Source: Kluyvera intermedia
GTDB lineage: Bacteria > Pseudomonadota > Gammaproteobacteria > Enterobacterales > Enterobacteriaceae
Length of the DNA: 64,000 nucleotides
Assembly: GCF_034424175.1 (NCBI RefSeq)
Contig: NZ_CP139986.1
Span: 62,001-126,000, forward strand
Direction of reading: 5' to 3'
Below are positions 44,969-52,790 of the stretch, piece by piece; position 1 is the first letter of the stretch, and each line of letters begins with the position of its first letter. The notes under the pieces are model-generated. The model did no database searches and was not told the DNA's origin. It saw only the letters and a list, made by a program, of their open reading frames with translations. The position numbers and the translations under genes are program-made.

Positions 44969-45208
44969 ATGTCATTAGAAGTGTTTGAGAAACTGGAAGC
45001 AAAAGTTCAGCAGGCGATTGATACCATCACGCTGTTGCAGATGGAAATCGAAGAGCTGAAAGAAAAGAACAATACGCTGGAGCAGGATGTTCAGGCTGCA
45101 CAGCATAACCGTGAAGAGCTGGAGCGTGAAAACGGCCAGCTGAAAGAACAGCAGAATGGTTGGCAGGATCGTCTGCAGGCTCTGCTGGGCCGCATGGAAG
45201 AAGTTTGA
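44969..45208 (+). CDS. zapB: cell division protein ZapB
   Basis: 79 residues, one continuous coiled coil (SLEVFEKLEAKVQQAI ... LLGRMEEV), nearly the same as E. coli ZapB (81 residues with a longer start). It joins the Z-ring through ZapA and links it to MatP. Preceded by AGGAGATAGG. Divergent from glpF as in E. coli, but followed by sbp instead of rraA. Confidence 0.96.
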   Translation: MSLEVFEKLEAKVQQAIDTITLLQMEIEELKEKNNTLEQDVQAAQHNREELERENGQLKEQQNGWQDRLQALLGRMEEV

Positions 45209-45418
45209 TTCCAACTCTCCCTGGGCCGTTTTGTTAGCGGTCTGGGGAAGCTCCCCCTCTGATTTTCCCTTCTGAGTGAATTCGAGCAAACGCGCATCGC
45301 CGTGTTTTCGCTTCTTATATTTCAAAACTGCATAATCAATCTTTTTTTATTCTTTAATCATCGGTTCGATTTCTGTCAGGCTAGCCTTATTACAACACAA
45401 CAGATAAGAGAGCGGGCG
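45209..45418 (+). promoter_or_regulatory. zapB-sbp junction: terminator-like hairpin and sbp promoter
   Basis: A GGGGAAGCTCCCC hairpin with a T-rich tail at 45244-45265 should end zapB. An AT-rich stretch (45330-45400) before sbp resembles the sbp upstream region, which CysB activates under sulfur limitation. The seam of the rearrangement that joined zapB to sbp must lie in this interval. Confidence 0.5.
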
Positions 45419-46408
45419 ATGAACAAGTGGGGCGTAGGGTTGACTCTTTTGCTGGCTTCCACCAGCGTACTGGCTAAGGATATTCAGTTACTTAACGTGT
45501 CTTACGATCCGACGCGTGAGCTGTATGAGCAATATAACAAAGCTTTCAGCGCGCACTGGAAGAAAGAGACCGGCGATAACGTGGTGATTCGTCAGTCGCA
45601 CGGCGGCTCTGGCAAACAGGCTACTTCAGTGATTAACGGTATTGATGCCGACGTGGTGACGCTGGCGTTGGCTTATGATGTTGATGCTATCGCCGAGCGC
45701 GGTCGTATTGATAAAAACTGGATCAAGCGTCTGCCGGATAACTCCGCGCCATACACTTCCACCATCGTGTTCCTGGTGCGTAAAGGCAACCCGAAACAAA
45801 TTCATGACTGGAACGATCTGATTAAACCGGGCGTCTCCGTTATTACCCCGAATCCAAAAAGCTCCGGCGGTGCTCGCTGGAACTATCTGGCCGCTTGGGG
45901 CTATGCCCTGCACCACAACAACAACGATCAGGCCAAAGCACAGGACTTCGTGAAAGCGTTGTATAAAAACGTGGAAGTGCTGGACTCTGGCGCACGTGGT
46001 TCAACCAACACCTTCGTGGAACGTGGTATCGGCGACGTGCTGATTGCCTGGGAAAACGAAGCGCTGCTGGCGACCAATGAACTGGGTAAAGATAAGTTTG
46101 AAATCGTGACCCCGAGCGAGTCTATCCTTGCTGAGCCGACCGTTTCCGTGGTCGACAAAGTGGCTGACAAAAAAGGCACAACGGCGGTGGCACAAGCCTA
46201 CCTGAAGTACCTGTACTCACCGGAAGGTCAGGAAATTGCGGCGAAGAACTACTATCGCCCGCGTGATGCTGCGGTCGCGAAGAAATATGAAAATGAATTC
46301 CCGAAACTGAAACTCTTTACGATTGATCAGGAATTCGGCGGCTGGACGAAAGCGCAGAAAGAGCACTTCTCTAACGGTGGCACTTTCGACGAAATCAGTA
46401 AGCGTTAA
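45419..46408 (+). CDS. sbp: periplasmic sulfate-binding protein Sbp
   Basis: 329 residues, the E. coli length. Signal peptide MNKWGVGLTLLLASTSVLA, then a type II periplasmic binding fold with the SHGGSGKQA and GARGSTNTF sulfate-contact segments. Delivers sulfate to the CysTWA transporter. The ATG at 45419 is used rather than the upstream start at 45302, which precedes the promoter. Usual neighbour pfkA is absent. Confidence 0.97.
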   Translation: MNKWGVGLTLLLASTSVLAKDIQLLNVSYDPTRELYEQYNKAFSAHWKKETGDNVVIRQSHGGSGKQATSVINGIDADVVTLALAYDVDAIAERGRIDKNWIKRLPDNSAPYTSTIVFLVRKGNPKQIHDWNDLIKPGVSVITPNPKSSGGARWNYLAAWGYALHHNNNDQAKAQDFVKALYKNVEVLDSGARGSTNTFVERGIGDVLIAWENEALLATNELGKDKFEIVTPSESILAEPTVSVVDKVADKKGTTAVAQAYLKYLYSPEGQEIAAKNYYRPRDAAVAKKYENEFPKLKLFTIDQEFGGWTKAQKEHFSNGGTFDEISKR

Positions 46409-46413
46409 GTCTC

Positions 46414-46525
46414 GTAACCCGGCCGAGCGAAGCGACGCCGGGATTTTGCACCGAGCTTTCCCGGCGGCGCTCCGCTTGGCCGGGCTACCGTCTCGTAGTC
46501 CTGATAAGCGAAGCGCCATCAGGCA
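46414..46525. repeat. GTAGCCCGG-family palindrome and REP-like unit after sbp
   Basis: 46414-46488 starts GTAACCCGG and ends CCGGGCTAC; 46499-46525 is a REP-like palindrome (CCTGATAAGC ... GCCATCAGG). Located between sbp and cdh. Confidence 0.75.
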
Positions 46526-46615
46526 GCGTAAAATATCCCCCCTTCTTGCCTCAAATGTTCTGTTGGTCACAAAACTGCGTTACTCTCCCTCCTCGGTTTG
46601 AAACGGGGAAACACG

Positions 46616-47371
46616 ATGAAAAAGTTAAAATATTTGCTGGTGACGCTGCTAATCCTGGTGATAGTGGTCGGTGCTGGCGGCTGGTATTGGCTGCATTCCA
46701 GTAGCCGGGATGCGCTGCGCCAGACTGCGTTGCAACAATGTGTCCCCAATCAACAACTGCATCGCACGCCTAAACCGTGCGTCGACGTTAACCCGAATGG
46801 CGGCTACGTACTGTTTAAAGACCGTAATGGGCCACTGCAATATTTGTTGATGCCCACCTACCGTATCAACGGTACCGAAAGCCCGCTGTTACTTGACCCA
46901 CTCACGCCGAACTTCTTTTGGCAGGCCTGGCAGCGACGCGCCATCATGAGCGACAAACGCGGCTCGGCAGTCCCGGACAGCGCGGTGTCGCTGGCCATCA
47001 ACTCCCGCACCGGGCGCTCACAAAATCATTTCCACATCCATATTTCCTGCCTGCGAAAAGACGTCCGTGAACAGTTAGACGGTGATATGTCGGCCATCAG
47101 TAGCCGCTGGCTTCCGCTGCCGGGCGGTCTGCTCGGACATGAGTATCTGGCGCGCCGGGTAACTGAAAATGAGCTGGCGCAACGCAGTCCGTTCTTGATG
47201 CTGGCGGAAGAGGTCCCAGAAGCGCGCGATCATATGGGGAGCTTTGCCCTGGCGCTGGCACAGCAAAGTGACGGCTCGCTGGTGTTGCTGGCAACCCAGC
47301 GAAATCTTCTCGCCCTGAACCGCGCTTCTGCCGAGGAAATTCAGGATCATCGCTGCGAAATTTTGCAATAA
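46616..47371 (+). CDS. cdh: CDP-diacylglycerol pyrophosphatase Cdh
   Basis: 251 residues from the ATG at 46616. One N-terminal membrane anchor, then a HIT-like hydrolase domain with the catalytic HFHIHIS triad. Cleaves CDP-diacylglycerol to CMP and phosphatidic acid in phospholipid turnover. E. coli has the same length and position between sbp and tpiA. Confidence 0.95.
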   Translation: MKKLKYLLVTLLILVIVVGAGGWYWLHSSSRDALRQTALQQCVPNQQLHRTPKPCVDVNPNGGYVLFKDRNGPLQYLLMPTYRINGTESPLLLDPLTPNFFWQAWQRRAIMSDKRGSAVPDSAVSLAINSRTGRSQNHFHIHISCLRKDVREQLDGDMSAISSRWLPLPGGLLGHEYLARRVTENELAQRSPFLMLAEEVPEARDHMGSFALALAQQSDGSLVLLATQRNLLALNRASAEEIQDHRCEILQ

Positions 47372-47444
47372 CCCCACCATATCTGGCGTTTACCTGTCAT
47401 TCCTGTCGTCGTATTCTTGCTGAAAAAAACGACAGGAGACAGGT

Positions 47445-48749
47445 ATGTCGCTCTGGTTTACTCACCCTCTGTTCCTTCCCTCTATCATCGTTGGCGTGAC
47501 TATCCTGCTGTGGGCAACATCGCTGCTGCCGGAATTTATTACCGCACTACTGTTCTTCGCCGCTGCGATGACGGCCAAAATCGCCCCGCCGGATGTGATC
47601 TTCGGCGGCTTCGCATCATCGGCTTTCTGGCTGGTGTTCAGTGGATTTGTTCTCGGCATCGCCATTCGAAAAACGGGACTTGCGGACCGTGCCGCCCGTG
47701 CCCTGTCGTCACGGCTGACTGATTCCTGGCTACTCATGGTCGCCAGTGTGGTCCTGCTAAGTTATGCGCTGGCGTTCGTGATGCCGTCGAATATGGGGCG
47801 TATTGCGCTGTTGATGCCGATTGTAGCGGCGATGGCGAAGCGTGCCGGGATTGAGGACGGGACTCGTGCGTGGTACGGATTGGCGCTGGCGGTAGGCTTC
47901 GGCACCTTCCAGCTATCCGCGACCATTTTACCGGCTAACGTTCCCAATCTGGTGATGAGCGGGGCGGCGGAAGGTGCTTACGGTATCCACCTGAACTATG
48001 TCCCCTATTTGTTGCTACACACGCCGGTGCTGGGCTGGCTGAAAGGGGCGGCGCTGATTGCACTGATTTGCTGGATGTTCCCCGGCAAACCGCATCCACC
48101 GCATGAGATGGAACCCTTACCTCCGATGAGCGGGGATGAGAAGCGCCTGGCATGGCTGCTGGCGGTGGTACTGACCTTGTGGGTGAGCGAAAGCTGGCAC
48201 GGTATAGGGCCCGCGTGGACGGGGCTGGTGGCCGCCGTGGTGACGTTGCTGCCGCGCGTTGGATTTATTAATGGTGAAGAGTTTGCCAGTGGCGTGAATA
48301 TGCGCACCTGCATCTACGTCGCCGGTATTCTGGGGCTGGCTATCACTGTCACGCAGACAGGGATTGGGGCGGTGGTGGGGAATGCGCTGCTGCATATCAT
48401 GCCGCTCAGTGAGGATGCGCCATTTACCAGCTTCCTCGCCTTAACGGGCATTACCAGTGCGCTGAACTTTATTATGACCGCCAATGGTGTACCGGCGCTG
48501 TATACCACCTTTGCTCAGAGTTTTTCCGATGCCACCGGTTTTCCGTTGTTGAGCGTAATTATGATTCAGGTGTTGGGGTATTCCACGCCGTTGTTGCCGT
48601 ATCAGGCGTCGCCAATTGTGGTGGCGATGGCGTTAGGGAAGATACCTGCAAGGGCGGGAATGCTGCTGTGTCTGGCGCTGGCGGCGGTGAGTTACCTGCT
48701 GCTGTTGCCGCTGGATTATGTTTGGTATCAGGCGTTGGGTAAATTATAA
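47445..48749 (+). CDS. SLC13/DASS-type anion symporter
   Basis: 434 residues and 11-12 membrane helices, with features of the divalent anion:sodium symporter family, including paired SxxAN-like motifs (MPSNMGRIALLMP near residue 110 and MTANGVPALY near 345). Substrate may be a dicarboxylate or sulfate; not determined. A gene of this kind is not present between cdh and tpiA in E. coli K-12 as recalled, though I believe some related genera have one here. Good AGGAG-type site and its own terminator. Confidence 0.75.
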   Translation: MSLWFTHPLFLPSIIVGVTILLWATSLLPEFITALLFFAAAMTAKIAPPDVIFGGFASSAFWLVFSGFVLGIAIRKTGLADRAARALSSRLTDSWLLMVASVVLLSYALAFVMPSNMGRIALLMPIVAAMAKRAGIEDGTRAWYGLALAVGFGTFQLSATILPANVPNLVMSGAAEGAYGIHLNYVPYLLLHTPVLGWLKGAALIALICWMFPGKPHPPHEMEPLPPMSGDEKRLAWLLAVVLTLWVSESWHGIGPAWTGLVAAVVTLLPRVGFINGEEFASGVNMRTCIYVAGILGLAITVTQTGIGAVVGNALLHIMPLSEDAPFTSFLALTGITSALNFIMTANGVPALYTTFAQSFSDATGFPLLSVIMIQVLGYSTPLLPYQASPIVVAMALGKIPARAGMLLCLALAAVSYLLLLPLDYVWYQALGKL

Positions 48750-48755
48750 AAAAAA

Positions 48756-48776
48756 CCGGCCTGAAGGCCGGTTTTA
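48756..48776. terminator. bidirectional terminator between transporter and tpiA
   Basis: CCGGCCTGAAGGCCGG hairpin, A8 before and T4 after. It serves the rightward transporter gene. Confidence 0.85.
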
Positions 48777-48850
48777 CCCGGCGGCGCGCAGCGAAGCCGG
48801 GCTACATTAATCTGTAGCCCGGACGAGGCGAATGCCGACTCCGGGGAGGC
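48777..48850. repeat. GTAGCCCGG-family palindromic repeat
   Basis: Two inverted arms (CCGGGCTACATT ... GTAGCCCGG) with a GCGAAG/GGCGAATG core. Same family as the units after the LprI-domain gene, yicI and sbp. Confidence 0.75.
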
Positions 48851-48864
48851 TGTGCGCGAATGTC

Positions 48865-49632
48865 TTACGCGTTTTTAGCCGCTTCAGCCGCTTTAACGAT
48901 TACCGCGAAAGCGTCAGCTTTCAGGGATGCGCCGCCAACCAGCGCGCCATCGATGTCCGGCTGGGTGAACAGCTCAGCTGCGTTGCCCGCGTTCACGGAA
49001 CCGCCGTACTGGATGATGACCTGTTCAGCGATTTTCGCGTCAGCTTTAGCAATGTGGTCACGAATGAATTTGTGAACTGCTTGTGCCTGCGCTGGGGTTG
49101 CAGATTTGCCGGTACCGATAGCCCATACTGGTTCGTAAGCGATAACAACGCCTTCGAATGCCGCAGCGCCCTGAGTTTTCAGAACCGCGTCAATCTGACG
49201 TGCGCAAACTTCTTCAGTTTTGCCCGCTTCGTTTTCTGCTTCGGTTTCACCGATGCACAGTACTGGGATCAGACCCTGCTCTTTCAGCACAGCAAATTTC
49301 TTCGCGATCAGCTCGTCAGATTCTTTATGGTAAGTACGACGCTCTGAGTGGCCGATGATGATGTAGGTTGCACCAACATCTTTGAGCATTTCAGCAGAGG
49401 TTTCACCGGTGAATGCGCCGGACAGGTTCAGGTCAACGTTCTGCGCGCCCAAGTGGATGTGGCTGCCCGCAGCTGCGTGTTTAGCCATATCGATGTACAT
49501 TTCAGGCGGAGCGATAGCTACGCCACAGCCAGAAACACCAGCCAACTCGGTGCGCAGGTTAGCAACCAGTTCGTGTACCATGTGGCGGCTGCCGTTCAGT
49601 TTCCAGTTACCCATCACTAAAGGATGTCGCAT
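48865..49632 (-). CDS. tpiA: triosephosphate isomerase TpiA
   Basis: 255 residues. Active-site residues are all visible: Lys in MGNWKLNG, His in IIGHSERR, and the catalytic Glu in VIAYEPVWAIGTG. Interconverts dihydroxyacetone phosphate and glyceraldehyde 3-phosphate. TIM barrel. Single gene with yiiQ upstream on the same strand. Confidence 0.98.
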   Translation of the reverse strand: MRHPLVMGNWKLNGSRHMVHELVANLRTELAGVSGCGVAIAPPEMYIDMAKHAAAGSHIHLGAQNVDLNLSGAFTGETSAEMLKDVGATYIIIGHSERRTYHKESDELIAKKFAVLKEQGLIPVLCIGETEAENEAGKTEEVCARQIDAVLKTQGAAAFEGVVIAYEPVWAIGTGKSATPAQAQAVHKFIRDHIAKADAKIAEQVIIQYGGSVNAGNAAELFTQPDIDGALVGGASLKADAFAVIVKAAEAAKNA

Positions 49633-49740
49633 TTCGATTCTCCACGCTTGTTAGCGAATTAAGGAATATGGCTACCCGTTAGGGCAGCATGGTCTGTGAA
49701 TCAGTATAGAGATTGAAAGGCATGAAGGCTTTGCTTTTTA

Positions 49741-50337
49741 TCATTTATTCTCCCCTTCAAGATTTTCAGATAGCGCCAGCTTAATCGGTTCAACGGCGAA
49801 GGTCAGTCCTTTTTCGCCATTATCTGCGACAACATAGCGGACGGCACCCTCGGTGCTGGTAAAGTAATGTTTACCTTTTCCCTGGGCGAGAAGTTTTTGC
49901 AGTTTTTGCAGGCTTTGCGGTTTGGTTAGCGTCGGAAGTACCGCGCGCATTAAGGCGCTCATATACTCCTGCGCTTTATTCTTCGCCGCCTTCTGCTCTG
50001 GCCCCTGAATGGGTAACCAGGTTATCTGGATAGATTTGATTTTCAGCGTGCCGCGCTCAAGCGCCGTTGAGGCGTAAAGGTTCTCATTAATTTTGCTGGC
50101 GGCACGGGTAATATTCATCTGATCGCGGCTGGAGGTGATTGAGCGGAACTCACCCAGCGGCAGGGTTGGGTTGTCGGTATTGAATTTCTCACGAAACTGG
50201 CTGATGGAGAGATCGAATGCCGGGGCGCCGGGCAACAGGTACGGGGCAACGGCTGTAGACGTTTGTGCCGACAGCGCAGACTGACCGGTAAAGAGCGTGA
50301 TAAGCCCGACCAGACACAGCGTTATCCATTTATTCAT
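49741..50337 (-). CDS. yiiQ: periplasmic DUF1454 protein YiiQ
   Basis: 198 residues with a signal peptide (cleavage near SALSAQT) and then the DUF1454 domain. E. coli has the same gene between tpiA and yiiR. Function unknown; expected in the periplasm. No motif suggests an enzyme. Confidence 0.92.
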   Translation of the reverse strand: MNKWITLCLVGLITLFTGQSALSAQTSTAVAPYLLPGAPAFDLSISQFREKFNTDNPTLPLGEFRSITSSRDQMNITRAASKINENLYASTALERGTLKIKSIQITWLPIQGPEQKAAKNKAQEYMSALMRAVLPTLTKPQSLQKLQKLLAQGKGKHYFTSTEGAVRYVVADNGEKGLTFAVEPIKLALSENLEGENK

Positions 50338-50448
50338 GCCAATCGTTCTCCTCTTTGCAGATGACGATTAAAACGGGAACCGACGCGCTTGTCAAAATGT
50401 GCCCGCTCCAGGGTAAACTACGATCATGACGAGAATAGGAAAAGGTAC

Positions 50449-50880
50449 ATGACTCTACAGCAATGGTTATTTTCCATCAAAGGGCGTATTGGGCGCCGTG
50501 ATTTCTGGATTTGGATTGGCCTCTGGGCCGTCACGATGGTGGCGCTGTTTAGCCTCGCGGGCGGTGGCCTTATCGATCTACAAACGGCGGCATTTATGTT
50601 GGTTTGCCTGTTGTGGCCGACGGCTTCGGTCACGATTAAGCGTCTACACGATCGCGGGAAATCGGGCCTGTGGGCGCTGTTGATGGTGCTGGCGTGGATG
50701 CTACTAGCAGGAAACTGGTCGATGCTGCCCGGCGTCTGGCAGTGGGGCGTTGGACGTTTTATCCCAACGCTGATTATCGTGATGATGCTTATCGACCTGG
50801 GCGCGTTTGTCGGCACCCAGGGTGAAAATAAGTACGGTAAAGATACCCAGGCCGTGAAGTACCGCGCCGATCACCAGTAG
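50449..50880 (+). CDS. yiiR: DUF805 membrane protein YiiR
   Basis: 143 residues from ATG 50449 (AAAAGG site upstream). DUF805 signature near the start (GRIGRRDFWIW) and KRLHDRGKSG in the middle; three or four membrane helices. Function unknown. Overlaps the convergent fpr by 10 bp, as both stops share DNA. Confidence 0.93.
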   Translation: MTLQQWLFSIKGRIGRRDFWIWIGLWAVTMVALFSLAGGGLIDLQTAAFMLVCLLWPTASVTIKRLHDRGKSGLWALLMVLAWMLLAGNWSMLPGVWQWGVGRFIPTLIIVMMLIDLGAFVGTQGENKYGKDTQAVKYRADHQ

Positions 50881-51617
50881 TGTTCAGCAGTCATATGGCC
50901 CGGCCGACGACGTAAATGTTTGGTCATCTGTCGGGTCTCTTTTAGTAACTGCTGGGTATCGCGTACCATCTGCGGGTTACCGCATAGCATGATGTGGCTG
51001 GTTTCGGCGTTTATCGGTAAACCGACAGCCGCTTCCAGTGCACCGCTTTCAATCAGTGCCGGAATGCGCCCGGTAAGCATCCCTGGGACGTTTTCACGAC
51101 TGACCACCGTATGAATTCGCAACTTATCGGCATAACGCTCAGCCAGCGCCTGCATCTGTGGTAGATAGCTTAAATCCGCCGCATAGCGCGCAGCATGAAC
51201 CAATACCAGATTTTTAAAGCGCTCGAGGTCTTTGCCTTCTTCCAGAATCGACAGGTATGGGCCAATCGCGGTGCCGGTCGCCACCATCCATAGCGTCTCG
51301 CAATCAGGCACTTCATCCAGCACAAAGAAGCCGGCGGCTTCGCTGACAATTTGTACGTCATCACCCGGTTGTAGCGCCGCCAGTCGCGGGCTAAGCTTGC
51401 CTTCCGGAACGGTCACCAGATAGAACTCAAGATCGGGGTTGCTGGGGGCGTTAACGTAAGAGTAGGCGCGCTGCACACGTTCGCCGTCGATATCCAGCCC
51501 CAGCTTGGCAAACTGACCAGCGGTGAACGGATTAACCGGTGCGTGGACGGTGAGGCTAAACAGAGCATCGGTCCAGTTTTTTACTTTTACAACTTTTCCT
51601 GTTACCCAGTCTGCCAT
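50871..51617 (-). CDS. fpr: flavodoxin/ferredoxin-NADP+ reductase Fpr
   Basis: 248 residues, same as E. coli. FAD-binding RAYSYVNAP, NADP-binding GTAIGPYLSIL and C-terminal AEHYW with the terminal Trp that stacks on FAD. Moves electrons from NADPH to flavodoxin, for example for activation of radical enzymes; SoxRS-induced in E. coli. Confidence 0.97.
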   Translation of the reverse strand: MADWVTGKVVKVKNWTDALFSLTVHAPVNPFTAGQFAKLGLDIDGERVQRAYSYVNAPSNPDLEFYLVTVPEGKLSPRLAALQPGDDVQIVSEAAGFFVLDEVPDCETLWMVATGTAIGPYLSILEEGKDLERFKNLVLVHAARYAADLSYLPQMQALAERYADKLRIHTVVSRENVPGMLTGRIPALIESGALEAAVGLPINAETSHIMLCGNPQMVRDTQQLLKETRQMTKHLRRRPGHMTAEHYW

Positions 51618-51712
51618 GGCGTATCTCCTCTCATTCGCGTTATCTTATCTTCACCGTGACGGCAGAAGATTTCCAGCCCGAAAAGGCTGGAAAGCTCGAT
51701 TGATCAAATGAA

Positions 51713-52723
51713 TTACAGAATGTGACGCTGGATTTCAGTGTCTTTGCGATCCAGGTAGTGAATCGACTGAATACGGCGAATGGTGCGTGATTTACCGCGG
51801 ATCAGCAGCGTTTCAGTGGTGGCGATATTGCCCTTGCGGGTGATGCCATCCAGCAGGTCGCCTTTGGTGATACCGGTGGCGGAGAAAATGACGTTATCGC
51901 TACGCGCCATATCGTCGAGAGTCAGCACAACGCCAGCTTCGATGCCCATCTCTTTGCAGCGAGCGAGCTCGCTTTCACCAATGCGGCGGTTCTCTTCGCT
52001 ATCGCCTTTAACATCATGACGAGCCAGTAATCGACCGTGCATATCACCGTCCAGAGCACGGATAACGGCTGCTGAAATTACACCTTCCGGCGCACCGCCA
52101 ATGCCGTACATCACGTCAACTTCGCTGTCTGGCATGCAGCTCAGAATAGAAGCCGCCACATCGCCGTCGGGAATGGCAAACACGCGCACGCCCAGTTTTT
52201 GTAGCTCAGTAATCACTCCGTCGTGACGCGGCTTGGCGAGAATGGTGACCGTCAACTCACCAAGCGGCTTGTCCAGCGCACGAGCGATGTTGCGCAGGTT
52301 CTCTTCCAGCGGTTTGTTCAGGTCGATAGCGCCTTTAGCGCCCGGGCCGACAATCAGTTTCTCCATATACATGTCAGGGGCGTTGAGGAAGCAGCCTTTA
52401 TCGCCCACGGCCAATACGGCCAGAGCGTTAGACTGGCCCATAGCGGTCATACGGGTGCCTTCAATCGGGTCGACGGCGATATCAACCGCATCACCTTGAC
52501 CGGTGCCCACGGACTCGCCGATGTAGAGCATTGGCGCTTCATCGATTTCGCCTTCACCAATGACAATAGTGCCGTCAATGTTGACCTTGTTAAGCATAAT
52601 TCGCATGGCGTTGACGGCCGCGCCGTCGGCGGTGTTTTTATCACCACGACCAAGCCATTTATAGCCTGCCAGCGCTGCCGCTTCAGTAACGCGCGAAAAT
52701 TCGATAGCCAGTTCTCTTCTCAT
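51713..52723 (-). CDS. glpX: class II fructose-1,6-bisphosphatase GlpX
   Basis: 336 residues from MRRELAIEFS at 52723. Metal-site motifs: GEGEIDEAPMLYIGE, DPIEGT and GGAPEGVISAA. Hydrolyses fructose 1,6-bisphosphate in gluconeogenesis. In E. coli it is the third gene of glpFKX; here it lies 67 bp after recG on the same strand and far from glpFK, so it has lost the GlpR-controlled promoter and may depend on recG read-through or a new promoter. Confidence 0.97.
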   Translation of the reverse strand: MRRELAIEFSRVTEAAALAGYKWLGRGDKNTADGAAVNAMRIMLNKVNIDGTIVIGEGEIDEAPMLYIGESVGTGQGDAVDIAVDPIEGTRMTAMGQSNALAVLAVGDKGCFLNAPDMYMEKLIVGPGAKGAIDLNKPLEENLRNIARALDKPLGELTVTILAKPRHDGVITELQKLGVRVFAIPDGDVAASILSCMPDSEVDVMYGIGGAPEGVISAAVIRALDGDMHGRLLARHDVKGDSEENRRIGESELARCKEMGIEAGVVLTLDDMARSDNVIFSATGITKGDLLDGITRKGNIATTETLLIRGKSRTIRRIQSIHYLDRKDTEIQRHIL

Positions 52724-52790
52724 TACAAACTCGTCCAGGAAGTAAAATTGTGCGAAGTTTAGCACAGCCCTTTACGGGCTGCGGGTGCTA

